Below are positions 52,568 to 62,448 of a stretch of DNA of 64,000 bases, piece by piece; position 1 is the stretch's first letter, and every line of letters starts with the position of its first letter. This stretch comes from JACVRW01 sp963812915 (GTDB lineage Bacteria > Actinomycetota > Thermoleophilia > Solirubrobacterales > Thermoleophilaceae), in NCBI GenBank assembly GCA_963812915.1, contig CAWEXB010000012.1:119733-183732 (forward strand), written 5' to 3'. The translations under genes and the position numbers were made by a program. Under the pieces are notes generated by a model. It had not been told where the DNA came from, did not search any database, and saw only the letters and a program-made list of their open reading frames with translations.

Positions 52568-55132
52568 TCACAGCCTCGAGCCGAGGCCGGTTGCGCGTCG
52601 GGCGACGGCCGCGAGCGTGGCGGCGAGTAGAGCACAGGCGATCACGAGGGGCCACCGGCCGGCCGGAAGCGTCGAGAGTCCGAGTAGGCCGGCGAGCGGA
52701 GAGGCAGTGAGGAGGACGGCCGCTGTCCCGGCGAGCACCGCCCAGAGAGGGAAGAAGACGTTCTCGCGCGGTGGGAGGAAGGGTTGGGCGCGAAGCGCCC
52801 AGGCGACACCGACGTGACCTAGGAGCCAGGTGGCGATCGCTGCGGCCGCCCCATACTCGGCGCCGTCGCGGCGGACGAGGAAGAAGGCGAGGGCGACGGC
52901 GACGGACAGCGAGGCGGCGGTGAGGAGGATCGCCCCGAGCTCGTCGCGGTCGAGGAAGCGGCGCGCGGGGTTGCGCGGCGGTTGGCGCATCGCGCCGGGC
53001 GCGCTCGGTTCGGAGACGAAGGCGACCGAGGGGCCGAGGTCCATGAACAGCTCGAGGATCACGATCTGCACGGGGCGGAACGGCGCCGCGAAGCCAAGTG
53101 CGAGGGGGAGCGCCACCACGGCGACGAGCGCCGCCTTGGCGCCGAGGTAGAACGCGACCGCACGACGAAGCCGGGAGCCAATCGCGCGGCCGCCCTCGAT
53201 CGCGGCCTCGATCGTGGGGAAGGCGTCGTCGGTGACGACCAGGTCGGCGGTCTCGCGGGCGAGGTCGGTGCCGCGCTTGCCCATGGCGATGCCGACGTCG
53301 GCGGCAGCGAGCGCAGGTGCGTCATTGACGCCGTCGCCGGTGACGGCGACGACCTCGCCGCGACGCTGAAGCGCCCGCACGATGCGCAGCTTGTCCACGG
53401 GTGTCGCGCGTGCTACGAGCACCCGACCGATGAGGTCGCGGCTGATCTCATCGTCGCTCAGCTTCGCCAGGTTCGCGCCGCCGAGGCGTACCTCGACGCC
53501 GTCGAGTCCGGCGCGGGCGGCGACTGCGGCTGCCGTGCGCGGGTGGTCGCCGGTGACGATCATCGTCCTCACCCCGGCGCCGGTGAGTGCTTCGATCGCC
53601 GCGGGAACACCGGGACGAAGGGGGTCGTCGAAAGCGGCGAAGCCGAGCAGGTGGAGGCTCTGCTCGGCGTCCTCGGCGCTCACCGGCACCGTGTCAGCCT
53701 CGCGCGCGGCGAAGGCGACCACGCGCAGCCCCTCGTTCGCGAGCCGGTCGGCGAGCTCCTGCGCCTGCGCGAGATGCTCCGCGTTTCCTCTCGCGACCGT
53801 GAGGATCGATTCCGGCGCGCCCTTGGCGGCCACGTGCAGGCTGTGACCGTCGCGCCAGACGCGGCTCATACGCTTGCGCTCGGGGTCGAAGGGGAAGAGC
53901 GAGACCTCCTCCCCCAGCCAGGGGACGCCCTCACGGTGCGCGGCGGCGGCGAGCTCCAGCCCGAGCGGGTCGCCTACCTGCGCCTGCGCGTTTGTCGTCG
54001 CTTGGCTCGCGAGCGCGACCTTTAGCACTGCCTCCCGGCGGCCCTCGATGCGGACGAGCCGCAGGCGATTTTCGGTCAGCGTGCCCGTCTTGTCCGTCAC
54101 GACCTCGGTCACGCCGCCGAGCGTCTCCGCCGCCCGCAGATTGCGAAGGAGCGCGCCGCGGCGGGCGAGGCGGTAGCCGCCCACCGCAAGCAGAAGGGTC
54201 ACCAGAAGCGGCAGCTCCTCGGGGACGGTGGCGAACGCGAGGGTGAGGCCGGCGAGCAGCATGTCGGTGAAAGGCTGGCCGCGGAGGACGCCGATCAGCG
54301 GTACGAGGACGCTCGCGGCCACCGCGAGCACCAGGACGTAGCGGGCGAGCTCGGCGACCGTTCGCTGGAGCGGCGTGCGTGGCGCGCGCTCCTCGGCGGT
54401 CATCCGTCCGAGCCGGCCCAGCTCGGTCGCCGTCCCCGTTTCGACGACGAGCCCGCGCCCCTCGCCCGCGACCACGACCGTGCCGGCGAAGACCATCGAC
54501 GAACGCTCGGCGAGCGGCGTCTCCTCGGGGACGCGGACGACCCCCTTCGTAGCCGGCTGCGGCTCGCCCGTGAGCGTCGACTCGTCGAGTGCGAGCTGGT
54601 GGGCGTCGACGATGCGGCAGTCGGCGGGCACGACGTCGCCGACCGCGAGCGAGAGGACGTCTCCGGGCACGACCTCCTCGACCGGCACCTCGAGCAGGGC
54701 GCCGTCGCGGAGGACGCGGGCGCGTGGCGCAGAGAGGGCGCTCAAACCCGTGAGGGCACGCCGCGCGCGCAGCTCGGTCCCCGCCTCGACCGCTGCGACC
54801 AAGCCGATGATGATGAAGATCGCGATCCCGTCGCGCAGCTCGCCGAAGACCGCGGAGAGAACGCCGACGGCCATCAGGAGCAGAATCAGCGGCTCGGTCA
54901 GCGGCTCCACCAGCTCGCGCCAGAGCGGCTCGCGGGTCTCCGGCGCGATCCGGTTCGCGCCGAGCTCCCGCAGGCGCTTCGCCGCCTCGGCGCCTGCCAG
55001 TCCTCCTGGGCCTGCGCGGACGGTGGTGAGCGCGTCGGCCGTCTCCAGCGCGTGCCAGGACGCCGCCGCCGGCGCATCCTGCTCGATCGCGGCGAAGGCG
55101 TCCGAGGGCGCGCTTTGAGGGCGTGCAGTCAT
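52568..55132 (-). CDS. Cation-translocating P-type ATPase (P2-like)
   Basis: 854-residue membrane pump. The actuator motif is DESTLTGEPQPATKG, the phosphorylation loop VVTDKTGTLTENRLRL, the nucleotide-binding region has AAKGAPESIL, and the hinge MIVTGDHPRTAAAVA and AVTGDGVNDAPALAAADVG. About 8-10 membrane helices. The TM4 ion site reads FATVPEELPLL, with Glu in place of the Gly of the common PEGLP, so ion choice (Ca, Mg, K/Na) is unclear. There is no N-terminal heavy-metal domain. Weak ribosome site at ATG 55132. Confidence 0.93.
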   Translation of the reverse strand: MTARPQSAPSDAFAAIEQDAPAAASWHALETADALTTVRAGPGGLAGAEAAKRLRELGANRIAPETREPLWRELVEPLTEPLILLLMAVGVLSAVFGELRDGIAIFIIIGLVAAVEAGTELRARRALTGLSALSAPRARVLRDGALLEVPVEEVVPGDVLSLAVGDVVPADCRIVDAHQLALDESTLTGEPQPATKGVVRVPEETPLAERSSMVFAGTVVVAGEGRGLVVETGTATELGRLGRMTAEERAPRTPLQRTVAELARYVLVLAVAASVLVPLIGVLRGQPFTDMLLAGLTLAFATVPEELPLLVTLLLAVGGYRLARRGALLRNLRAAETLGGVTEVVTDKTGTLTENRLRLVRIEGRREAVLKVALASQATTNAQAQVGDPLGLELAAAAHREGVPWLGEEVSLFPFDPERKRMSRVWRDGHSLHVAAKGAPESILTVARGNAEHLAQAQELADRLANEGLRVVAFAAREADTVPVSAEDAEQSLHLLGFAAFDDPLRPGVPAAIEALTGAGVRTMIVTGDHPRTAAAVAARAGLDGVEVRLGGANLAKLSDDEISRDLIGRVLVARATPVDKLRIVRALQRRGEVVAVTGDGVNDAPALAAADVGIAMGKRGTDLARETADLVVTDDAFPTIEAAIEGGRAIGSRLRRAVAFYLGAKAALVAVVALPLALGFAAPFRPVQIVILELFMDLGPSVAFVSEPSAPGAMRQPPRNPARRFLDRDELGAILLTAASLSVAVALAFFLVRRDGAEYGAAAAIATWLLGHVGVAWALRAQPFLPPRENVFFPLWAVLAGTAAVLLTASPLAGLLGLSTLPAGRWPLVIACALLAATLAAVARRATGLGSRL

Positions 55133-55256
55133 CTACGGCAAGGCGCGGGGACCAAATCGTGCCCGAGCGTGGCCTGGATTGGCATCGTCGGCATCGCCGA
55201 CGGTAGTCGTGCACCGTCCCTCATCCCGCCCACCGGCGAAGTACCATCGGCCCGCG

Positions 55257-55883
55257 ATGCCGGGCCCGAAGCCCTCACAGCGCCTCGGACCCGAGCCGGC
55301 GCCGCCGCCGCCGGCCTCCACAGCAGACGCGGCTACCCCGCGTTGGCTGCGCGAGATCCGAGCGCTCGACGTCGCCGTCTACGCGGCGATCTCGGCGAGC
55401 CCGACGCCTACGCTCGACCGCGGCTTCGCGGCGCTCTCGCGCGCCGCCGATCAGTCGAAGCTCTGGGTCGGCGTCGCGGGTCTCCTGTCGACGACCGGCG
55501 CGCGTGGCCGCCGCTCCGCCGTCAGCGGGCTGGCCTCGATCGCCGTCACCTCCGGCGTCGTGAACCTGATACTCAAGCCGTCGCGACGCCGGCGCCGCCC
55601 CGATCGCACGGCGTACGACGTGCCTGTCGCCCGCCACGTCGAGATGCCGCGCTCGACGTCGTTCCCGTCCGGTCACGCCGCCGCGGCCTTCGCGTTTGCC
55701 TCGGGCGTCGCTCACGACCTCCCTCCCGCCGGAATCCCGCTCCAGGCGTTCGCCGCGCTGGTCGCCTACTCGCGCGTACATACCGGCGTCCACTATCCCA
55801 TCGACGTGGTCGCGGGGGCGGTCCTGGGAGGTGCGCTCGCCCCGCTCACGACCGCCGCGCTCGACCGCCGACGGTCGAGCTAG
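55257..55883 (+). CDS. PAP2-family membrane phosphatase
   Basis: 208 residues. All three phosphatase motifs are present: KPSRRRRRPDR (K-x6-RP), SFPSGHAAAAFAFAS and AYSRVHTGVHYPIDVV (S-R-x5-H). Hydrophobic helices flank them (FALGVAHDL region weak, IDVVAGAVLGGALAPLTTAA clear). Likely acts on undecaprenyl or lipid phosphates. ATG 55257 chosen; earlier in-frame starts would add a Pro-rich stretch. Confidence 0.9.
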   Translation: MPGPKPSQRLGPEPAPPPPASTADAATPRWLREIRALDVAVYAAISASPTPTLDRGFAALSRAADQSKLWVGVAGLLSTTGARGRRSAVSGLASIAVTSGVVNLILKPSRRRRRPDRTAYDVPVARHVEMPRSTSFPSGHAAAAFAFASGVAHDLPPAGIPLQAFAALVAYSRVHTGVHYPIDVVAGAVLGGALAPLTTAALDRRRSS

Positions 55884-56185
55884 GACTTCATCTACGCCGC
55901 CGCCTACATTCAGGGGCGGTGGGCGCGCTGCGATCCCTCGACCGACCGACAGCTCGCCTCGCTCACCGCCGGCTGGAAGCCGCAGACCGGGCTGATCGAG
56001 GGGACGGCAGACCCCACGGACTCGACTTCCTCGACCCCGCCCACATTCACGCCGACCTGGGCTGCACGCCAACATCGACGACCTGCTCTCAAAGCCGGCC
56101 CGCAACGCGCCGCCCGACCAGCTCGAGCACGCAACGACTACCTCGCGTTCATCCGCCGCAACCCCCTTCGGCTCGGCGGGGAGTG
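55884..56185 (+). pseudogene. Degraded coding remnant, family unknown
   Basis: Continuing past the phosphatase stop in successive frames: DFIYAAAYIQGRWARCDPST and GWKPQTGLIEG, then GLDFLDPAHIHADLG, then HANIDDLLSKPARNAPPDQL, then NDYLAFIRRNPLRLGGE and a stop. Together these look like the tail of one ordinary protein broken by three one-base shifts and lacking a start. I do not recognise the family. Confidence 0.45.
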
Positions 56186-56639
56186 ATCGGGGCCTACCGG
56201 CGCGAGTTGGAGCAGCGCCGGCGGGAACAGGTAGCGCCGCGCTAGGCGCGAACGTGTCGACTCAAGACTGGGGTCGAAATGCGCCGGGGCGGCGTTCGAG
56301 GGGACAGCCCGCTGGCCTGGGCTGAGAGAACTGGTTTTCCACAATTGCAGCACTGACGCAGGCACCGATCGCGTGCCGAAGCCGCCTGCTCCTCGTCCCA
56401 AGCGGGCACCTCAGCGTGGCACCCGCTACCGTGAGCAAACGGTCATCTCGCTTGCCGGCCGTTTCGCCGGCGTCGAGCGCCCCCTTCACGACGATGGTTC
56501 CGGCCCGATCGCGGTCATTTTGATCCGATCGATGGCTGGCCCCCGGACCCGGCTCGTCTGGTCGCTGCCAGCACTGGTCTCCGAGTGATGCTGCTGAATC
56601 GCAACTCGGCGGGACCGGCTAAGCACCTACGTTGAGGAC
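56186..56639. other. ~450 bp without a supportable gene
   Basis: A 71-codon open frame at 56373-56588 has no ribosome site or family resemblance and is left out. Nothing else is visible. It presumably includes the promoter of the small ORF and TMEM175-like gene. Confidence 0.4.
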
Positions 56640-56810
56640 GTGTCGTTCCTCCGGGTGCGCCGAGTCGGTTGGGGGAACTCGATATCCCTCGACGCTTCGA
56701 TGTCGCTGACGGGCAAGGTCCGCCTGATCGAGCTGCGCGAGGCCGAGCGGGCGGGCGGGCCGCCGACTGATCGGATTTACTTCCGTCGAGTGCGACGGAG
56801 GCAGACTTGA
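56640..56810 (+). CDS. Possible 56-residue basic protein coupled to the TMEM175-like gene
   Basis: GTG 56640 (ttgagga just upstream) gives VSFLRVRRVGWGNSISLDAS, then TGKVRLIELREAERAGGPPT and ends RIYFRRVRRRQT. The stop TGA overlaps the TTG of the next gene (TTGA), the same coupling used elsewhere in the window; this is the main support. Strongly basic, no family recognised. Confidence 0.45.
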   Translation: MSFLRVRRVGWGNSISLDASMSLTGKVRLIELREAERAGGPPTDRIYFRRVRRRQT

Positions 56811-57460
56811 GGGGCCGCTCGCCGCGCTACTCGCGCGACCAAAGCGAGTTCGACCGCGCGATTGGATTCGTCGACGCGACGTTCGCGCTCGCCCTGACCT
56901 TGCTCGTGACCACGCTCGATGTCGACCACCCGCGCGTGGCGTTTTCCAGCCTCGGAGCGCTCGACGACGCCGTCGGTGCGCAGTTCGTCGCCTTCGCGAT
57001 CGCCTTCGCGGTGATAGCGAGCTACTGGCTCCAGCACCATCGGCTGATCGCCTCGTTCGCGGCGATCGACTACACCGCCATCGTCGTCAACCTGTTCCTG
57101 ATCGCCGCGATCGTGTTGCTGCCGTTCAGTACCCGGGCGGTCGGCGACCCCGGCGTCGAAGACCTGCCCCTGCCGACCGTGATCATGGCCGTCAACGTCG
57201 TCGCCGCGTCCCTGCTTCACACCCTCGTCTACGTGGTCGCCGTTCGCCGCAATCTACTCAGCACCGCGCCCAGCCCGGGTGAGGTCTCGTCCTTCGTCGT
57301 CAACGCGCTCGCGGGCGCGGTCGTCTTCGCCGCCTCGGTGCCGGTCGCCTACCTGATCTCGCCGACCGCGGCGAGGATCACCTGGCTCGGCCTGGTCCCG
57401 ATCGCCTGGCTCCTCAGCCGCTACACGGCGCGCTGGCGGCGGACGACCGACACGGCATAA
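56807..57460 (+). CDS. TMEM175-like potassium channel (DUF1211)
   Basis: 217 residues with six hydrophobic helices. EFDRAIGFVDATFALALTLL corresponds to the TM1 signature FSDAVFAIALTLL of bacterial TMEM175 channels, with the conserved Phe and Asp. Other helices: FVAFAIAFAVIASYWLQHHR (with the typical WxxHHR), AIVVNLFLIAAIVLLPFST and VVAASLLHTLVYVVAV. Start TTG 56807 is inferred from the overlap. Likely a leak K+ channel in the inner membrane. Confidence 0.82.
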   Translation: MRGRSPRYSRDQSEFDRAIGFVDATFALALTLLVTTLDVDHPRVAFSSLGALDDAVGAQFVAFAIAFAVIASYWLQHHRLIASFAAIDYTAIVVNLFLIAAIVLLPFSTRAVGDPGVEDLPLPTVIMAVNVVAASLLHTLVYVVAVRRNLLSTAPSPGEVSSFVVNALAGAVVFAASVPVAYLISPTAARITWLGLVPIAWLLSRYTARWRRTTDTA

Positions 57461-57474
57461 GACTGGAAGCGCGT

Positions 57475-58718
57475 TTGGGGCCCTTGCCGCCCGACTCAGC
57501 CCCTCCGCGCCGGCGCGCGATCGTCGCGATCGCCGTTGGGGCGGTGACGATCGACTCGGCGCTGCTCGGGCTGATCGCCCCGCTGCTGCCCGACATCGAG
57601 CAGCGCACGGGCGCCGGTGACGCCGCGCTCGGGCTGGCGCTCGCGGCCTACGCCGTCCCGATCGCGCTGCTCTCGCTGCCCTTCGGACGCGCGGCCGACA
57701 CCGTCGGCCGTCGGACCCTGCTGGTCGCCGGGCTCCTGTTCGTCGCCGTCGGCTCGGTCCTGGTCGCGATCTCCGGCTCGATCGGCGTCCTGATCGCCGC
57801 TCGTGCCGTTCAGGGGGTCGGCTCGGCGGCGAGCTGGATCGCCGCTCTGGCACTGGTATCCGACACCGCACCACCAGGACGACGCGGCGAGGCGCTGGGG
57901 GTCGCCCTCGGCGCAACCAGCGCGGCTCAATCGCCGGTCCGGCCCTCGGCGGGGTGACCGCCGACCTGCTCTCGTTCGAGGCCCCGTTTCTGATCTTCTG
58001 CGGCCTCGCGCTCGCGCTCCTGTTCGCGGCGCTCGCCGCCCTGCCGCGCGAGGAACCGCGGACCGCCTCGGCCATGCCCGCTCTGCCGGCGGTCATCCGC
58101 ACGACGCGGTCGGGGCTCGGCGCCTGGGCGGCGGCGATCATTCTCGGCAGCAGCCTCTTGCTCGGCTACGTCGAGGTGGTGGCGCCGCTCGACCTCGACG
58201 CCCGCCTCGGGCTCTCGAGCTCCGCGATCGGGCTGCTGTTCGGGGCCTCGATCGCGGTCGACGCGGCCGTGTCGCCCTTCGGCGGCCGCTGGGGCGACCG
58301 GCGCGGCCGGCGCGGCCCCGCGATCGTGGGACTCGCGGCGACGGGGGTCTCGATGGTGGCGCTCGCGGTCCTGCCCGGGGTCGGCGGCACCGCGGTGGCG
58401 CTTGGTATCTACGGCGCCGGCTTCAGCCTCATGATGGTGGCGGCGGTGCCGTGGCTCGACGAGGCATTCCCCGGCCGCGAGCGGGGACTCGCCTACGGTG
58501 TCCAGAACCTGGCCTACGCGGCCGGCTACGCGGTCGGGCCCATCCTCGGCGGGTTGCTGCTCGAGGCCGGGGACGCCGACCTCGCCTACGGACTGGCCGC
58601 GGGAGCGCTCGCCGTCGGCGCGCTCGCGCTCACGATCCGCAGCCGTCGGCTACCCGCGATGACCCGCGTCGCCCGCAAGCCCGAGGTCGCGCCCGAGCCC
58701 GACCGTGGCCGCCGTTGA
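57475..58718 (+). CDS. MFS transporter, frameshifted
   Basis: About 414 codons, 12-helix major facilitator. The first half runs TIDSALLGLIAPLLPDIEQR, the loop motif GRAADTVGRRTLLVAG and ALVSDTAPPGRRGEALGVAL. At about 57922-57926 a G is missing: restoring it joins GATSAG to SIAGPALGGVTADLLSFEA. The second half includes GGRWGDRRGRRGPAIVG and GLAYGVQNLAYAAGYAVGPI. Drug-efflux-like family. Start TTG 57475 or 57484, neither with a good ribosome site. Confidence 0.82.
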
Positions 58719-59299
58719 CCGCATAGGCTGGGTGCGTGACGGCGCCGCAGCAGGCGATGGACGCGATCGACTCAAGCTTCGCGTCGCACCTCCGACACCG
58801 CACCCTGCGTGCGAAGGGTGTGCTCAGGATGACTCACGCGCCATTGTTCCGCGTTCGCGTGAAGGCGACATTCCCGCCGGACACCCGTGGGCTGCCGCTG
58901 CGGACGACCGATGAAAATCAAGGGGCTCGGCGACGTGCCGTCTGCGTTCTCCCAGAAGGCCCCTGTCCCGGATCACCCGACCGTACGCACGGGGCCGGAC
59001 AGAGCCTTCAGGGCGCCATTTTCATGCCCCGACGAGCAAGCGCGGACGGTGTCAGTGTTGCTTGTCGACGAACGGTGCAGCCTCGGCGCGCCGTCCGGCG
59101 CTCCGGTCCCTCCGGCCGTTCAGAGCTTGGGCGGCGCCCGCCAGGGTGCGCTCAGCGTCAGCACCGTGCGACCGGCGCGCGGAGCTCGCGCCGATTGACT
59201 GCGGCGGTGGCTTCGTGGGCGGGCCGGGGTTTTTCGCTGGCGAGGCCGTTGCCGTCGCGGGACGCGGTCGGATGGGGGTGGTCGCTGGCGACGCCGCGC
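58719..59299. other. ~580 bp degraded or non-coding region
   Basis: After the MFS stop, several open frames exist but none has a convincing start plus family resemblance. A GTG at 58736 opens a frame (MTAPQQAMDAIDSSFASHLR) that quickly becomes Arg-rich, perhaps the 5' stub of a lost gene. Nothing else supportable. Confidence 0.35.
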
Positions 59300-59478
59300 G
59301 GCGGAGGCGAGGCGCGCTCGACGTGATCGTGGTCCGGCGGTCCTGACGCCGGGTCGGCCGGCAGCCGGTAGAACCGCCGCGCCGTTGCTGCCAGCACGTC
59401 GGCCCGCTGCTCGTCGGAGAGCTCCGCCAGCGTCGCGAGCACCAGTTCGTACCACGGCCCGAACCCGCCGGCCAGCCG
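59300..59478 (-). pseudogene. Amidohydrolase C-terminal remnant
   Basis: The minus strand reads TRLAGGFGPWYELVLATLAE and LSDEQRADVLAATARRFYRL, the usual last helices of amidohydrolase_2-type proteins (L-S-D-E-x-R-x-x-x-x-x-x-T-A-x-R-x-Y). The rest of the barrel is absent, because the BON gene occupies the upstream DNA on the other strand. Confidence 0.55.
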
Positions 59479-59479
59479 C

Positions 59480-59912
59480 GTGAGCGGCGTTCGCCGCAAG
59501 CCGAGCGAGGCGGAGCGTACGGCCCGGTACGCGGGCGGGATCGCCATGGGCGTGGCCAACGAGGCCGCGCCGAGCGGGGGCCGCGGGCCGGGCGAGCTCG
59601 ACGACATCACGCTGACGCGCGAGGTCGAGACCGAAATCTTCCGGCCCCCGGCTGCGCCGAAGGCGCGTTGACGTGAACACGGTCGAAGGAGTGCTCGAGT
59701 TGCGCGGCCAGGTCGAAACCGAGGTCGTCGGCGAGCGGGTCGCGAAGACGAGCAAGGTGGCGGGCGTGCGCGAGGTGCGCAGCCTCGTCCACAGGTCGGG
59801 AACGCCGGCGCGCGCGGCGCCCGACTTCCGGGCGTCGCTCAGTCGATGTCGGCGCGGTAGGTCTCGGGGATCCGGGCCAGCACAACGAGGATCAGCGGCG
59901 AGGCGCCGATGA
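59480..59912 (+). CDS. BON-domain protein, frameshifted
   Basis: From GTG 59480: RYAGGIAMGVANEA, then ELDDITLTREVETEIFRPPA. A stop at 59669 interrupts it, but adding one base gives KARVDVNTVEGVLELRGQV, the BON domain, then AKTSKVAGVREVRSLVHRSG. The BON fold binds phospholipid or partners (family knowledge). The 3' end overlaps the convergent MFS gene by 74 bp, so the true stop may be earlier. Frameshift likely a sequence error. Confidence 0.7.
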
Positions 59913-61135
59913 GGTAGAAGGCCGGAGCCAGGTTGTCGCCCGTGATCTTGATCAGCAGGGTGGCCACGAGCGCCGCGGTCCCCCCGAAGATCGCCATGGC
60001 CAGTTGGAATCCGATGGCCACGCCGGTGTAGCGGGTGGCGGTCGGGAACAACTCGCTGATGGCCGACGCCCAGGGCCCGATGTAGAGCAGCACGAGGACC
60101 ATGAGAATGAGCTGACCGGCGATCGTGGCGGCCGCGGTCGCGTCGTCCAGCAGCGTGAAGACGGGATAAGCGAGTGCCAGCGTGAGAAGCGCGCCCGCGG
60201 CCATCACCGTTCTTCGCCCTACGTGGTCCGACAGCAGCCCGGAGAACGGGATCGCCACCGCGTAGAGGATCGTCGCGAGGGTCGCTCCCAGCGTGGCCAC
60301 CTCGGGCGTCGTCCCGATCGGATCCTGGAGGTAGCTGGGCACGTAGGTGAAGGCCAGCCACCAGACGATCCCCGTGTAGGCGGTGAGCGCGAACACCTGG
60401 GCGATCGCGCGGCGGTGGTGGCGCAGGACCCGCTTGATCGGCAGCGCGGACACCTCGCCGGCCTCGCGGGCGGCGGCGAAGCTGGGCGTCTCGGCCATAC
60501 GCAGTCGCATGATCAACGCGACCAGGCCGATCCCGGCGCCGACGAAGAACAGGATTCGCCAGCCGTAGTCGTCGGTCTGCTGGGTGTTCAGGACGGCGTG
60601 CATGATCGTCACCAGCAGGGCGGCGAGCATGACCCCGAGGCTCGCCATGCTGGCGGCCAGCGCCGCGCCCAAACCGCGCCGGTCGCGGCGCGCGGTCTCG
60701 AACATGAGCACGTACGTCCCCGACGACTCCCCGCCCACCGAGAAGCCCTGCACCATGCGCAGGAGCGCCAGGGCGATGGGCGCCGCGACGCCGATCGAGC
60801 GCGTGCGTCGGCAGCAGCCCGATGAGCACCATCGCGATGCTCATCATCACCACCGAATAGGTCAGCGCCGCCTTGCGCCCGCGCGTGTCGCCGAGGTTGC
60901 CGAAGAAAACCGCCCCCAACGGGCGCATCAGGAACCCGGCCGCGAACACCCCGTACGTCGCGAGCAGACCGTCCAGCGGGTCCGACGACGGGAAGAACAG
61001 ATCGGCGAGGACCGGCGCCAGATAGACGTACAGCGTGAAGTCGTACCACTCCAGCGCGCTGCCGATCGAGCCCAGCATCGCGCCCACCCGCCGGCGCTGC
61101 ACGTCCTGACCGAGCTGTGGATCAGAGGCCGCCAC
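59839..61135 (-). CDS. MHS-type MFS transporter (metabolite/H+ symporter), frameshifted
   Basis: About 432 codons. From GTG 61135: LGSIGSALEWYDFTLYVYLA with the EWYDF signature of MHS transporters, FFPSSDPLDGLLATYGVFAA and NLGDTRGRKAALTYS. The frame shifts near 60800 (THA to RSIGVAAPIALALL) and continues RMVQGFSVGGESSGTYVLMF, GWRILFFVGAGIGLVALIM, SDHVGRRTVMAAGALLTL and the C-terminal RIPETYRADID. Substrates of relatives include dicarboxylates, betaines and shikimate; none can be assigned. Confidence 0.85.
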
Positions 61136-61731
61136 TTCCTGGGACTCCGCCGCAACGCGAGTCTCTCAGAACGCCACGCCGCCGACAGGGCGAGTGCGGC
61201 GACGGTCATGGGCCTGGCGCCAGGGCGACGACCTTCCGCGATTCGACGTGGATGCGAGAGCGCGCACTGGATCGGCGAGGGCTTTCGCCTCGCACGACTG
61301 GGAAATCAGACGCGCTGGCCGAGGCGCGCCCCCGTTTGTCCGGATTGCGGTCGTCCAGGCTCGCCCGGCTGGCGCGCTCGCGGCTCGTCCAAGCCACCGG
61401 TCCGCGCCGCTCCGCTTCGCGCTGTCGCTCTCGTAGTCGATGAAACGTGAGCGCCGGAAGGCTCGGATGACCGGCTCGAGGACCCGGGCGCCTCAGTCCT
61501 TGGGAGGCGCCGGAGGCTCGCCCGCGCTCGGAGCTCCGGCCTCCTCGCGCGCTGCTTCTGCACGCCGGGGATGATCAGAGCCACGCGCCCGCCCTGGCCG
61601 GGCCGCGGCGGCGGAGCGCTTGGTCGCCGCCGCCGGTGGGCGGAAGGTTGCAGGAAGAGGGCCGCGAAGGGGAGGCCGCCCGCGCGAGCGAAAGGGGGAA
61701 CGGAGGCACGCTTCGGCCGAGGGGAGAGTTC
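61136..61731. other. ~590 bp without a clear gene
   Basis: Open frames here are short, Arg/Ala-rich and mutually overlapping, as expected of very GC-rich non-coding DNA. The region must contain promoters for the divergent MHS transporter and LysM peptidase genes. Nothing else seen. Confidence 0.4.
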
Positions 61732-62448
61732 TTGTTGCGGAGGGCCATCGCGACGTCGCTGGCCTGCTCGATCGCCGGCGCGCTGCTGGCGAGCTCGGCC
61801 TCGCTCGCCGCGGTGCCCCATACCGTCCTGCCGGGGGAGACGCTGTGGTCGATCTCCAGCGCGAACAACCTGACGACCCGTACCGTCGCCGTCTACAACG
61901 GCCTGCCGGAGGATGGGCTACTCGTCGCGGGGACGACCGTCTACGTGCCGACGGTCCGGGAGGGCGAGGCGGCGCTCGCCGCGGGCGGGCCCGCCGTCGC
62001 GCCGGTCGCCCGCGCCGGGTCGTCGGCGAGCGCCGGCGCTCCGGCGGGCGACAACTCGACGATCTCGCCGACGACGGTCGCGCCCGCGCCCGGGATGGGC
62101 CACGTGCCCTCGCCGTACGGCGAACTCCATCTCGTTCCCGCCGCCGCGGACGCCTGGAACGCGATGCGGGCGGAGGCCCTGAGTGCCTACGGGATCGACA
62201 TCTACCCGGGCGGCCCGCTCTCGGCCTACCGGACATACGAGCAGCAGGCCGAGCTCTACGAGACCTTCCGCGCGGGCCACGGCGCGCCGGCCAACCCGCC
62301 CGGCGGCTCCTCGCACGAGCTGGGGACCGCGGTCGACGTCGAGACGCCCGAGATGCGCTCGGTGATCGACCAGCTCGGCTGGAAGTACGGCTGGTCGAAG
62401 CTGCACGGCCCCAACGAGTGGTGGCACGTGGACTACGTCGGCCGGTGA
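61732..62448 (+). CDS. Secreted LysM + M15 D-Ala-D-Ala carboxypeptidase-like protein
   Basis: 238 residues from TTG 61732 or 61735 (ggggagag upstream). Signal peptide LRRAIATSLACSIAGALLAS. A LysM domain follows (HTVLPGETLWSISSANNLTT, VYNGLPEDGLLVAGTTVYVP), then a Ser/Ala linker, then a VanY-type M15 peptidase: SAYRTYEQQAELYETFRAGH, zinc ligands in SSHELGTAVDVE and EWWHVDYVGR. It acts on cell-wall peptidoglycan. The catalytic set is complete. Confidence 0.93.
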   Translation: MLRRAIATSLACSIAGALLASSASLAAVPHTVLPGETLWSISSANNLTTRTVAVYNGLPEDGLLVAGTTVYVPTVREGEAALAAGGPAVAPVARAGSSASAGAPAGDNSTISPTTVAPAPGMGHVPSPYGELHLVPAAADAWNAMRAEALSAYGIDIYPGGPLSAYRTYEQQAELYETFRAGHGAPANPPGGSSHELGTAVDVETPEMRSVIDQLGWKYGWSKLHGPNEWWHVDYVGR

